Source: Acanthamoeba sp. SK_2022b (lineage: Eukaryota; Discosea; Longamoebia; Acanthamoebidae). Taken from it: a DNA stretch of 56,304 nucleotides. A program made the translations under genes and the position numbers. The stretch lies in NCBI GenBank assembly GCA_027943245.1, contig JANDJZ010000388.1, positions 1 to 56,304 of the forward strand, given 5' to 3'. Positions 23,416 to 39,592 of this stretch are shown piece by piece; positions within the stretch are counted from its first letter, which is position 1, and each line of letters opens with the position of its first letter. The notes below the pieces were generated by a model. The model saw only the letters and a list, made by a program, of their open reading frames with translations, was not told the origin of the DNA and searched no databases.

Positions 23416-23556
23416 CGCGCGCCACGAAGAGGCTGTATAGTATATAGACAACAAACAACACCCACTTTTACCATGGCTCGCAAGCACTCCACTTTCAGGG
23501 AGAGGGTTTCTGTACACGGTGCGAAGCTTGTTGTGGGGCGGGCTTCTTCCTACGCT

Positions 23557-23993
23557 TCAGCCCTTTCTCTCCTCTCGACGAGTTAGTAGCGCCTGCTCGT
23601 GCAGGGTAGCAATCTTGGAGAGCTCCCTCGCAGCCACGCGCAGCCCCAGCTCCTGGGCCGAATTGGTCCGAACCAGCACCCGCTCGCGCTGCACGAACTG
23701 CTCCTGTAGCCTCTCTATTGCGACAGGCCGTGAGAGAGGCGCCACAAGCCCAAAGCCAAGTAGTGAAAACGTACGCAGACCGGCCAGAACTACCAAGAGC
23801 CTTTGCACCTCTTCGACGTCCACTCCTACACTTCTAGCAGCGCAGGGATGAGGAGCTCCTTCGTTCGTACACTCTTGAGGCCCTGGCTCGCCACCGACCT
23901 GCATCCTCTTGCAAACTTGTAGAGCGAGACAAGGCAGAGAGCGCAGAAAGGCGCGGTGGCTGGATATTTCTGGCTTGCGCTCCCGCCAACCAT
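23557..23993 (-). CDS. Small hypothetical protein, helical (tentative)
   Basis: A three-exon model: ATG at 23991-23993, first intron about 23902-23838, second intron about 23773-23718, stop at 23557-23559. It yields about 105 residues, including VGVDVEEVQRLLVVLAG and LQRLQEQFVQRERVLV, then ELSKIATLHEQALLTRREER, which looks amphipathic and coiled-coil-like. The first intron has a non-typical donor (GTCGGT). No family recognised. Support comes from consistent frames across the second intron and from fitting between neighbours; transcript data are needed to accept it. Confidence 0.4.
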
Positions 23994-24114
23994 TGGCCGG
24001 GCAGCTGGTTCGGCCGAACTTGAGGCCAGACAAGAACAAGGCTGCGCGGGGGCAACACCATTCACTCTCGACCTACGCAGCCGCCATCACCAAGCAAGCT
24101 ACCCACATACACAC

Positions 24115-24441
24115 ATGGCCTTCGTTTTGGCATTGCCCGTGGCGATTGGCGTCGCCGAGGAGATCGTCTTTGTGGCGCTGGCCGCGTTGGCGCTGGGCAC
24201 CTACCTGGCGGTCAAGCCCACGGACTTCCCCCACCGTGGCGACGGGGCCGGTCCCGACGGGGGCGAGCACGACCGCGCGAGGGCGCGGTGGTACAAGGAC
24301 CCCAAGAAGAAGGGCCCCTTCATCCAAGAGGACAGGGCCGGCGAACGCACCCACGGCGGCGGAAAGCAGTGGAAGGTGTTCGACAGCAAGGGCAAGCGCA
24401 AGGGGACCGTCAACGATAAGGGCGAGAAGATCAGGGACTGA
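24115..24441 (+). CDS. Small membrane-anchored hypothetical protein with GGxxWKVFD motif
   Basis: A single uninterrupted frame of 108 codons, with no intron seen. The N terminus is hydrophobic (LALPVAIGVAEEIVFVALAA then LALGTYLAV), a signal anchor or one membrane span. The remainder is charged and glycine-rich: DPKKKGPFIQEDRAGERTHG, then GGKQWKVFDSKGKRKGTVND and KGEKIRD. The last part reads like a short beta-hairpin repeat (W-K-V-F-D-x-x-G-K-x-x-G-T-V). Similar 'GGxxWxxFDxxGxxxGTV' endings come to mind from secreted bacterial modular proteins, but I cannot name a family, and this comparison is from memory. Intronless in an intron-rich neighbourhood, so transfer is possible. Confidence 0.6.
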   Translation: MAFVLALPVAIGVAEEIVFVALAALALGTYLAVKPTDFPHRGDGAGPDGGEHDRARARWYKDPKKKGPFIQEDRAGERTHGGGKQWKVFDSKGKRKGTVNDKGEKIRD

Positions 24442-24548
24442 ACCATACGAGAGCAAGACGAGAGTAGAGGAGGAGACAGCGTTTGTTACAGGTAGAAGTT
24501 CTGGAGAAAGAAGAAGAAGAAGGCGGGAGTGTGCAAATGGAAAACTGT

Positions 24549-26179
24549 CTACTTGCGTAGTTGTTGTTGTTGGGGGAGGCGTCTGAGAGAGATGTAGACG
24601 AGGAACTTGAGGAAGGTGTTGGCCAGCTTGTTCTGGAACATGAACAGGAACGCGGCGGTAAGGACCGACTGCACGATCTTGGACTCGATGCCTGTGTGCG
24701 GTGGGAGAGGTCACGCGAAGTAGTGAGCACAGCGCAGGACGGGACCGGTGGTGACGCTGCGCAACGGCAGCAGTACCCTTGAAGAAGGAGCCGAGGCCCT
24801 CCTGCGTGTAGATCTTCTGCAACACGTCGAGCGTGCCCGAGTACTTGCCCTTGGCCTGCAGCCTGGTCTTCACCGTGATGTAGGGGTCTGCAATTGCGCA
24901 CAAAAGAGGGAGAGTGAGAAACCCAAGAGTGTGTCAGCAGGAGAGCGGTGCACGCACAGGTGACAACGGTGGCCACGGTCTTGGCGATGGCGCCGAGCAG
25001 GAAGAAGTCCGTGGAGGACAGCTTGCTGCCCACACGCCTCTTCTCCCACACCGACTTGACCTGCTCGAACACCTAGATGTACACAGAGAGCGAGAGAGAG
25101 AAAGAGAGATGAGGAGTCGGCCAACAACTGCGAGCTGTCACTCGAGAGGAGGGCTTGCGTAGGCATGGGGCACGCACCATGTACTGCAGGGCCGGGTTGA
25201 TCACAAGGATCAGCGAGGGCACGAGGCCGTTCCAGAACGCCTTGAGGCCGCCCTCCTGGTAGATGTCCTGGATGACCTGGAAGATGCCCTTTTGCTTCGG
25301 CTTGGCCGTCTTGCCGAGCTCGATGTCGTCCTTCTTGGTCGTCTCACGACCGGTTTGCATGCGAGTGGTCACGACCCTGTCGCCGTACGCGCGGAGCATA
25401 CGCACACGTGAGAACGACGACAGACGGACGACAAAGGCCATGCACGCACGCTTACCAGAATGGGTTGGTGAAGATGACGGTGATAGCTCCGGCCAGCGCT
25501 GTGCGAGAGGGCGAGCGGTGAGAGGGAGGGGATCATGGGCGCTCGGAAAGTGGGAAGGGGAAGATCTACCGCCGATGAGGAGGGAGGCGAGGGTGCCCAC
25601 CTCTCGCTTCTTGGGCCCCTTGCCTTCGGCGACGGAACGGAAGAACGCGTACCAGTAGTAGTACACGCCTGCGGCCATCACGCGCCACACCAAAGCGGTC
25701 TGCAGGTAAGACGCAGGTTGATATGGGGGGGGGGGAGCTGGAGGTCGAGTAGCGCGTGCGTGCCTTGGGCGTAGGCATTGCCGATGAGGGCGGGAGCGAG
25801 TCCGGCGTAGAGGGACGTCCAGCCCTCCTCGCGCAGCACATGCAGGAACGTGTCTATCGGCCCTCCGTAGTTGGACTTCACCTGCTCGCCCTGCCGTTAG
25901 TTTTTGTTGGGCCCACAGGGAGCGGAGGCGCTTGCCTGCAGCTTGGTGACAATCGTGTACAGCGGGTAGGTGAGACCCAACGAGATGGCTCCGCCTCCCG
26001 CGCCTGTTAGCGTGCCACATGTTAGGCTTGGGGCGTGGCAACCACGCAAAATCTTCTCACGGAAATTGAACGGGAGCGAGATCAGAGATTGCGTGCGCAC
26101 CGGCGAGCGCGGCAGCAGGCGAGGCAAGGTCGCGCTCAAGCTGTGCAACCACAGCATCCATAGACACACGTTCGCTCAT
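24549..26179 (-). CDS. SLC25A17: Peroxisomal adenine-nucleotide carrier, SLC25A17/PMP34-like
   Basis: Mitochondrial-carrier family protein with three repeats. Repeat 1 has GGAISLGLTYPLYTIVTKLQ (carrier signature PLxxxxTKLQ) and GGPIDTFLHVLREEGWTSLY. Repeat 2 has ITVIFTNPFW, then VVTTRMQTGRETTK, and FQVIQDIYQEGGLKAFWNGL with VPSLILVINPALQYMVFEQV. Repeat 3 has STDFFLLGAIAKTVATVVTY, ITVKTRLQAKGKYSG and GLGSFFKGIESKIVQSVLTA. The 'FWNGLVPSLILVxNPAxQ(F/Y)M' and 'GAIAKxxATxVTYP' blocks are those of human PMP34 and plant PNC rather than generic mitochondrial carriers. PMP34 exchanges ATP, CoA, FAD and related nucleotides across the peroxisome membrane. About seven exons. The C terminus ends QQQQLRK. 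Confidence 0.85.
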
Positions 26180-26409
26180 CTTTGAGTTGATAGTTGGTTA
26201 TACCGGCTTCTTCAGCCAGCAATAGGACAGCACGGCAGAAGGGAACTGCAGCCTTCCCTACCTTCTTCCCGACGAAAATGCCAGCAAAAGAGGAGGCCAC
26301 AAAATAAATATCCCAAATATGTGGTGTAAATCATTGGTTGCATTCATCACATTTCTTTGCACGAAACAAACAGGAAAACGGAGAGGGCAAAGAAGGAGGG
26401 AGGGCGCCT

Positions 26410-26789
26410 CTAGAAGTCATCGTCGAGCTGGTCCTGGAAGTTGCCCGACTGGTCCTTGCCGAGGGTGAAGTAGAACTTGTCCAGGTGGTAGATCCTCATA
26501 TAACCATCCTCGCTTCCGCTCGTGTAGCTCTTGCCGTCGGGAGCGTAGGAGATGGTGTTGATGGGACCGAAGTGGCCCTTGATGGAGCCGAGCTCCTCCT
26601 CGAAGATCATGTCGTAGATTCGGGCCTCGAAGCCGCCAGACTCGACGGTGGAGGTGGTCACACCGTGGGCCTTCTGACCACCACCCAGCAGGACGTGGTC
26701 CAGGATCGGCGAAATGGCGGCCGAGTTCACGGGCTTGGCCGACTCGAAGGTCTTGAGCAGCTTGAACGTCTTGCTGTCGTACAACTGCG

Positions 26790-26858
<69 letters not shown>

Positions 26859-28109
26859 GGGTTAACACGAGGTCATGCGAGAAGACCCGAGCGAGAAGAC
26901 GTGCATACCTTGGCGGTACGGTCATCCGACGCTGTGATGAAGTAGGTCTCGTCCCACGAGAAGGCGATGGAGTTCACAGGGCCCTGGTGGTCCGTGATTG
27001 TGTGCAGCAGCTCTCCGCTCTGTGTGGCCGAGAGAACCGGGATCATGATGTGTTAGGCCAAGATATCCATAAACCAGAACAGAAGGAGAGGGGAGGCCGG
27101 ACCTCAGGATCGTGTATGTACACCGAGCAGTCCTCGCTGGAGTAGATGATGTATTTGTTGAGGGGTCCCCACAGAGCCTGCGTGATCTTCGCGCTGGGCG
27201 TGGGAGCCACGATCTCTCGCATGGGCAGCGGGTTCTCTGCGATCGAAAAGGCGAGTCAGGGCCAAGACGGCAGCAACTTGCCGGCGCGAGTGTGGAGACA
27301 CACAAGGCAAGGTGGAGAAAAGCTGGAAGGCCCAACATAAGAGGCACAAGGGGATGGGCGTGGCGCCTGCATACGTTTGGTGGGCCTTTCGGGGTCGAGC
27401 TTGTAGATGTAGATAGACGAGGCGAGCTTGGTGAAGGGATCGGTCACGGCAAGGAACTTGCGATCGCCCCTTGCGAATGCGACGCACCTCACGGGTGCTC
27501 GGTGAGACCTGTTGGCGATCGCCAAATGTCAGCACCCCAAGATGAAAAATGAATCGATAGATCTCTAAAGTAGGAGAGTTTGATGATTTTGAGCGTACCA
27601 GGAGAAGAGCTCCTCGCCCGTCTCGACATTCCAAAGCTTGGCCGTGGTGTCGGCGGAAGCAGTGAGAAGAAGCTTGCTGTCCCCTGTTAACCAACCACAT
27701 TAGTGCGAAATCATGGGTTAATGTTGTCATGACGAGGGAAGAAGGGCACTGCTGGAGAAGATTGCGAGGCGTATAGGGAAGGATTGGCGTACATGAGACA
27801 TCGAGCGACCACACAGCACCGTTGTGACCCTTGTAAGTGCCGATGCGCTCGCCGTTATCGGAGTACCACACACATGGGGTGGGATCCTTGGCGGCACTGA
27901 AGATCAGATCGCCATCTCTGTTGTACTTCAAGCAGGTGAGGGCCCTCTCGTGTCCCTTAAGAAGAATCGGTCTCTGCAACGAAGCAAATCATAACAGAGT
28001 ATTAATTTTGGATTGAATCAGGCCACAGTGGCAAGCGAGAGAGGCCCGCGAGGCAGATGGCCCGGTAAGCGCATTGCCTCAATAAAATTTGGAAGATGAT
28101 CGTTACCAT
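26410..28109 (-). CDS. EIF3I: Translation initiation factor eIF3 subunit I (WD-repeat)
   Basis: Exon 1 consists only of the ATG (28107-28109), directly followed by GTAACG. Exon 2 starts at 27973 with AGACCG, giving [20 protein letters not shown], which matches the eIF3i opening MRPILLxGHERxxTxxKYN. WD repeats follow: [118 protein letters not shown] and [20 protein letters not shown]. The end reads [18 protein letters not shown] and DQLDDDF. Length is about 325 residues, as usual. It is a beta-propeller of the eIF3 scaffold that binds eIF3b. About eight exons. One intron holds a (GTT)n tract. Confidence 0.95.
26789..26857. repeat. (GTT)n microsatellite, about 23 units, in an eIF3i intron
   Basis: A perfect trinucleotide run; on the sense (minus) strand it is (AAC)n, lying just upstream of the splice acceptor of the exon starting [10 protein letters not shown]. 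Confidence 0.95.
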
Positions 28110-28332
28110 GTTGCTGGCGTAGATGGATGAAATCAACGATATGGCCTTCGCCCAAGGAAAAAACCAAGGCCGGAGGGGGAAAGGTGGCGGAACAGGTGCG
28201 CACAAAAGCAGCAGAGAAAAGGTCCGGAACTATTGTGCACAACCACTGCAGCTTCTCTACAGTTCTCCAGCTTTGGCGCCAACGGAAAAAGCAATTTAGA
28301 CGAAGTTTTTGGCTTGCGGATGATGAGAGAAG
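28110..28332. promoter_or_regulatory. Divergent promoter, eIF3i / SMC6
   Basis: 223 bp between divergent start codons. No other feature recognised. Confidence 0.4.
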
Positions 28333-33845
<5,513 letters not shown>

Positions 33846-34004
33846 CCCTCTCCCCCCCCCACCCCCAGCTATCTCTATCTCTTGTCACACCACCAATCGA
33901 ACGGGACTGGGATTGGATCTTGTCCTTGTTCTTCTTCTTCTTCTAGCACGACGTGAAGAGGGGAGGAGCGTTGGTTGTGTGGTGGTAATGGTGGTGGTGG
34001 TTGT

Positions 34005-35178
34005 TCACTTGGAGGAGGGGGAGGGCTCGATGCCCACGAAGCGGAGGAGGCGGCCGAGCATGGACTCGAGGGAGAGGGACGGGAAGAGGGGGCTGAGGAG
34101 GGACAGCGTGGCCAGCGCGGCGAACGGCACGAAGCGCTTGGCCGGGAGCAGCGGCTGCGGCACCGTCTCGCTGCGGGGCGGTTGGGTGGTCAGTAGAAGA
34201 ACGAGATGAAACACACAAACACACGACAACGAGACGAGGTACCTGTCGTAGTAGAGGTTGTTCATGGTGGCCATGAAGGACGGGTTGAGGGCGTCGGGCT
34301 CGTACTCGGTGAGGTAGAGGATGAGGGCCAGCGAGAATCCAGCGAATATTCTGAACCCGCGCTCGGAGCGCACGTCGAGCGTCTGGGGGATGACGCCCCG
34401 CCGCACGCCGCTCACCAGAAGGCCGTAGATGCCGCGCGCAAAGAGGTAGAGCACGATCTGATTATTTACACTCCCCGACAGCCCCTTGCTGTCGCCGAAC
34501 CCTATGTACCCGCCCACGAATCCTACAGTAACGCACACACGCACACGCACACGCGCACATGAGAGTAGAGGCCGTCAGTACGCGCGCGTGCCAGCGAGTG
34601 GAACAACGCGAAAGAGCGAGCAAGGTTGTGCGGGCGTCGTTGCGGGCGAGTTTACCTGCGATCCAACACTCGAGGCCGCCGTCTACTCCCATCCGTCGGA
34701 GGATGAAGCAGATGGCCTTGTAGATGCCCACGAACATGCCGAGGTTCTTGCCGTGCTGCACCAGCTGCTTCATCGTGAACACCAACCGGTTCCGATAGCT
34801 GAGCGCGCGCCGTACGCCCACACGTGCGGCCAGGTGTAAGAATACAACAATAAAATAGAATAAAAAGTAGAGCTCTGATAGCGTACTTGGACTCTCGGTA
34901 GAGGAGAGCGTAGATGAAGGCCTGGAGTACATAGGGCAATCGAATGCGAGCACCCATAACGATGCCATTTCTGGATGATTTTCGTTGAAGAATTGAGATT
35001 AAATGGATGTAGCTGAATTTTTGTTAAATCTACAAAAAAATATTGTGACGAACCTGTAGCCTCGAAGGGCGCTCAGCAAAGAGCTGTGCCGAATGAGCCA
35101 ATTGAAGTGTAGCTTGACTCCCCGAAGAATGGTCGGGGCAGAAGCAGATGGTATTAGAGCAGACGAAGATGAACTCAT
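34005..35178 (-). CDS. PXMP4: Peroxisomal membrane protein 4 (PXMP4/PMP24), Tim17/22/23 superfamily
   Basis: About five exons. Exon 1 codes SSSSSALIPSASAPTILRGV, then LHFNWLIRHSSLLSALRGYR. Next come NGIVMGARIRLPYVLQAFIY, YRNRLVFTMKQLVQHGKNLG, and LECWIAGFVGGYIGFGDSKG, then SGSVNNQIVLYLFARGIYGL, VIPQTLDVRSERGFRIFAGF and TMNNLYYDR. Human PMP24 has the same order: LKGFRNGxVYGAKIRxPHALV, ARFVFTYKGL, AFLGGxxVFGENNNINSQIN MYLLSRxxxAL and YIPEPxxD. The hydrophobic segments near the middle and end fit four membrane spans. The C terminus (LLRFVGIEPSPSSK) ends at TGA 34005-34007. It acts in the peroxisome membrane; precise function is not established. Confidence 0.85.
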
Positions 35179-35993
35179 TTCGTGCTTCTTCTTCACATGT
35201 CACAGATCCCAATGCTGATCAATGGACACAATCAACGAGCGAGTGCCCCTATCGACAGCCCTTGGGATTTTGCGTGTCTCCAGCAAGTATTGTTTTCTTT
35301 GTCCATTTCCTCTTTCATTTCTCTTGTAACAAGAACAGGCCGTTGGAGGGCAAGAGGAGGGACGGGTGATGGTGGACAGTCTGTTTTAATTAAGGAACTA
35401 CAAAATACACGTGCTCTCCTCTCCTCTCTCTCTCTCTCTCTCTCTTCTCCTGTTCTCTTGTCCGCTCTCTCCTCTGGCCTCTTCCGCCACTGTGGTGCTG
35501 GAGGACTCGCAAAACTGTTAACGGTGGTGACGGTGAAGGTGGTGATCAAGGTCGAATGAAAGAGGTGGTGGTGACGGTGATGTCGGCAAAATTGGATCGG
35601 AAGATGGGCCGTCGCCGCGTGATGGTGGCGGTGATGAACCGGTTGAACGATTAATGGGGGGGGGAAGGGGGTGGCTGTCGAATGAGGGTTCTAAGTGGGG
35701 TGAAGGTGATGGTGGTGATGGTGATGATGAAGACGAAGTTGACGGCGTGAGGAAGGGCGACCGCCGGTTGGTCGTAGCCCTCCCCGACGCCGCTCACCTC
35801 CATGGTTTCATGCTTTTTACAATCGCGCTTGTGCGGACCGAGGTCGACGGTGGAGAGGAAGGAGCAGGTTCCGAAGAAGATGATGATGAAGAAGAAGAAG
35901 AAGCAGGTCGATGATGATGGAGAAGTGGGAGACGCAGAAGGCGGCCGATGGTCCAAGGGTGAAGTGGATGGGGGGAGCGACGTCGCGCGGGTT
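35179..35993. other. Intergenic region with simple repeats, no gene seen
   Basis: This lies between the start of PXMP4 and the end of the SCP-type phosphatase gene, both leftward. It contains a (TC)n tract at about 35420-35445, GGTGATGGT-type imperfect repeats at 35695-35735, and a GAA-rich patch at 35874-35905. ORFs here are low-complexity and unsupported. Confidence 0.5.
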
Positions 35994-37282
35994 TACTTGC
36001 GCGACGTGTCCAACACTGTACACACATCGTCCACCTTGGACAGGTCCTCCAGGAACGATATCAAGTCCTGCGCTCACACCGCAACGCAACACACAGCGCA
36101 ACGCAACGCATGAGCGGAGAGAGCGTGGGCATCATCGGAGGGGAGAAGCGGAGACGCACCAGGAGCTCGGTGTCGTTCATGTCGTCGAACCACGAGTCGA
36201 TGGGCACGGCATGGTGCGGGTGGAACAGATACGAGGCGGGCGAGTTGTCGATGATGATCACGTTCTTCATCTCCCTTCCCAGTTTGGACAGGTCCTGTTG
36301 TGTTTGGAGAGAGAAGGGGAGGGTGAGCGAAAGCGATGAGATGGGTGAGCGGAGTGATAGCACGACGCCGAGGAAGGCTTGGTTAAGGGCTACCTTGACG
36401 AAGTTGCCCTTGTGCTGCACACAGGACTCGCGGAAGAGTCGTGTTCGCGTGACTCGATGGATATCGAGCAAGTCCAGCACCGGATCGGCGTACTGGTGAG
36501 GAGGAGGGAGTGGACACACACGATGATCGCCGATCAGCGTTGCCCGCCTCACTCACGGCACGTTGGCTGCGATGGTCGGTTGAGGCGCGGTGGGCTGTAC
36601 CTTGGCCAAGCTGGCGGTGAAGACCACAACCTCAAAGATCTCGCCTACTCGCTTCATGAAGGTGTCCACCCCAGGTCGTTTCAAAACGTACACCTGATGC
36701 ATCTGATCCTCGACCTCAACGGGAATGATGAAATCGGCGTTGTTGATAGGCTACCGGAAACCACGGGAGGACGAGAGGAGTAGAGATAAGAAGTTGCAAA
36801 TTGAAGACCAGTAATTTGCGACGGGGGAGGGGATGATTGATTGTAAGGCCAGGGCCAGGGAGTACCTTGAATGAGCTGTGCACCAAGGTCTCATCGAGAT
36901 CCAAAACGAGGGTTTTCTTCCCACTATCTTCGGGCAGGAGAGGGGGGAGCAGGTAGTCTCGACTCAACTGGAAATGGAGACATGACATTAAGAACATTGC
37001 TTGGATGTAGCCCCAGGAAGCAACAAGTAAAATGAAAGATGGAGATGGGCGCACATGAGGAGAAGCGGTGGAACCGCCAACTTTTGTCATGCGATGCTCC
37101 TCCTCATCGTTCTCTGGGAGGCAGCATTGGAAGAGAGAACGAATCCATCCCTTCTTTCCCCCGTTTCGAACTGGACGAGAATTGTCTTGTGGACGAGGCG
37201 ATTGAGATCCATCGCGTGCTACCTGCGTAATGAGGTTTTGATGGGGCTCATCCCGTGATACTTGCGTAATGGGCGAGCTCAT
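35994..37282 (-). CDS. SCP/CTDSP-type small C-terminal-domain phosphatase
   Basis: HAD-family phosphatase. The N-terminal 90 residues include the basic/Cys segment [18 protein letters not shown], like the leader of animal SCPs. Then [20 protein letters not shown] and ETLVHSSFK carry the DLDET catalytic motif (DxDxT). [40 protein letters not shown], and [20 protein letters not shown] follow. Then come [51 protein letters not shown] and, in the last exon, [19 protein letters not shown]. This is the full SCP catalytic core. SCPs dephosphorylate Ser5 of the RNA polymerase II tail and other proteins. About six exons; TAA at 35994-35996. Confidence 0.92.
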
Positions 37283-37789
37283 TTCCTATGTGGTTGGATC
37301 GTTCGATGGCGGCAAGTTGAGAAAGGTCGAAGATATCGAAGCGACCGCACGATGAGATGAGTCCAACACGCGAATGGAAAGAGATTGTCGATGTCGTTTG
37401 CGCCCAAAAAGAAAAGGATGTGCCGTGAAACGGACTTTGCCTTGGCGCCACAAAACAGGTTTTTTCGTTTCTTATTTTTGATTTTCTGAGGTCACCGCTC
37501 CCCGCCGTTCGGCGATGCGGCTTCTGGTCCGGGGACGGTTTCGAAACCGTTGCTTGACAGGTAGTGTGTCTGGAGCTGCTTGAGCTTTTGGGCATTCCCT
37601 GTGGCTGGGGGCATTCCCTGCGCTCCCGTGGTGGAGTAGCAGCTGTGTTTGCGCATTTGCAACCACCTTTGCGAGTCGCAGCATTCCTTAAGGTGTCTTG
37701 CTGACGTAAGCGAAAGTTTCTGTCTCTGTGGTTCACATAAAGATGAGCCAATTTGATAATAGAACTTTTTCATCGATCAAAGGCGCAAG
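37283..37789. promoter_or_regulatory. Divergent promoter region, SCP phosphatase / CSN4
   Basis: About 500 bp between divergent starts. Short frames inside show no family signal; no RNA gene recognised. Confidence 0.4.
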
Positions 37790-39286
37790 ATGAGCACGGT
37801 GGCGAAGCTGGATGGAATCGCGGCGGTGGGCGACCAGAAGACCAAAATCGCGCAGTACAGAGATCTGTTGAACGAAGTGTTTGCAGCACAGAAGGCTGAT
37901 GATTTCAATGCCTTCGTCGACCACATGGCGTCCGAGGATACCCCCCTCGTAATCTCGCGACAGATCCTACAAAACTTTGCGCAGATCTTGAAAGACCTGC
38001 CCACCGAACTGCACAAGGCCGTGGCAACCCACGCCCTCGCTAAGCTGCAGCCGCGCGTTGTAGCTTTCGAGGAGCAGGTGTCCATCATTCGCGAGCACCT
38101 GGCTGCCGTCTACCAGGACGAGGAGGAGTGGGCCGAAGCTGCCTCTTGCTTGCGTGCCATCCCTCTCGACACTGGCAACAGGTGCCCCCCCCCCCAACAA
38201 AATCAATTCAAGTGGCCTACTGCAGTTCCTTGCTCATGCGCGCTTCTTCCCATTGCCTTGCAGAGTGCTGGATCCCGAGTACAAGGTCAACATCTACGTC
38301 AAGATCGCTCAGCTGTACCTCGAGGACGATGAGGCCGTGCAGGCCGAGACCTTCCTCAACAGGGCCTCGATCTTGATTCCAGACTGCAAGGAGGCCAATC
38401 TGCACATGCGCTACAAGGTTCGTCGTAGCATCAAAGCCTTTCCTTTATGGCAGCCCCGACCGACACCTCACACCACCACCGCTGCTGGTGCCGCTACCAG
38501 GTGTGCTTTGCGCGCATCATGGACTACAAGAGGCGCTTCCTCGAGGCGTCGTCGCGCTACTACGAGCTCTCGCAGATCGTCGGCGAGCGGGAAAGGCTCG
38601 ACGCCCTCAAGTGCGCGGTGACCTGCGCCATCCTGGCCAACGCCGGCCCTCAGCGTTCGCGCGTGCTGGCCACCCTGTACAAGGACGAGCGGTGCTCCAA
38701 GATCGACATCTACGACATCCTCGAGAAGATGTACCTCGAGCGCGTCCTGAGGAAGCCCGAGGTGCAGAAGTTCGCTGCCGACCTCAAGCCCCACCAAATG
38801 GCGCTCCTCTCCGATGGCTCCACCGTGCTCGACCGCGCCGTCATCGAGCACAACCTCCTCTCGGCCTCCAAGATCTACAACAACATCACCTTCTCCGAGC
38901 TGGGCTCTCTCCTCGAGATCACTCCCGAGAAGGTTCGTGTTCTTTGAACTCTGCGACCATTTCTCTCTCTCTCTCTCTCTCACGCGTGGTGGACCGCTCA
39001 ACGCACCGCACAGGCCGAGCAAGTGGCGGCCCGCATGATGGTGGAGAACCGACTCCAGGGAAGCATCGACCAGATCGACAAGCTGATCCAGTTCGAAACC
39101 GGTATGTCCCGGCGCGCGTTGGCTGGCGATGTGTGGCGCTGACGTGTACGTGCTGGTGTGGGGGGGGGGCACACAGACGGCGGATCGCTGAACCTGTGGG
39201 ACAAGCACATCGAGGGGGCGTGCCACACCATCAACGTCATCGTGGAGAAACTCGGCAACAAGTACCCCCAGTTCATCCAGTCTTGA
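37790..39286 (+). CDS. COPS4: COP9 signalosome subunit 4
   Basis: Five exons, the first 37790-38181 and the second starting 38264. The sequence runs [80 protein letters not shown] and [20 protein letters not shown]. The PCI domain follows: [100 protein letters not shown] and [20 protein letters not shown]. The fit to plant and animal CSN4 is close over the full length, about 400 residues. CSN removes NEDD8 from cullins. The last exon ends NKYPQFIQS. The glomulin-like gene in this window may touch the same cullin system, but they are not neighbours. Confidence 0.95.
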
Positions 39287-39592
39287 GCTCCCGAGAAGGA
39301 GGAGGCCACCTTCGTTTGCCGATGCCGTGCCGGTGGGTGATGCGCAGTCAAATGTCCAGTCCAGCAAATGTATTTAGTGTGGCAGGTGTTCCTCCTCATC
39401 CGTGATCAAACTCAACAGGTTGTGCTTTTTGTTATTTTATTATTTTTTTTTCGAACTTGAATTTCTTTTCTTTTCCCGCTTTTCTGGCTTTGTTCCTTGT
39501 CTGGCTCCGGAAGAGATCTCGCCAAGGCAAGAGGAGATCCCCCGTCGTCCGGAGCATTGCATCGCCCCCCCATCCCCGCATCATTCTCCAAC
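39287..39592. other. Intergenic region between CSN4 and RRP9
   Basis: Tandem rightward genes; the gap holds the CSN4 3' UTR, a T-rich stretch at about 39425-39480, and the RRP9 promoter. Nothing else seen. Confidence 0.4.

Noticed and set aside
35651..35956. Overlapping ORFs on both strands in the GGTGATGGT/GAA-rich region
   Set aside because: Low-complexity repeats keep several frames open at once; no start context, splice pattern or family signal. Treated as intergenic.
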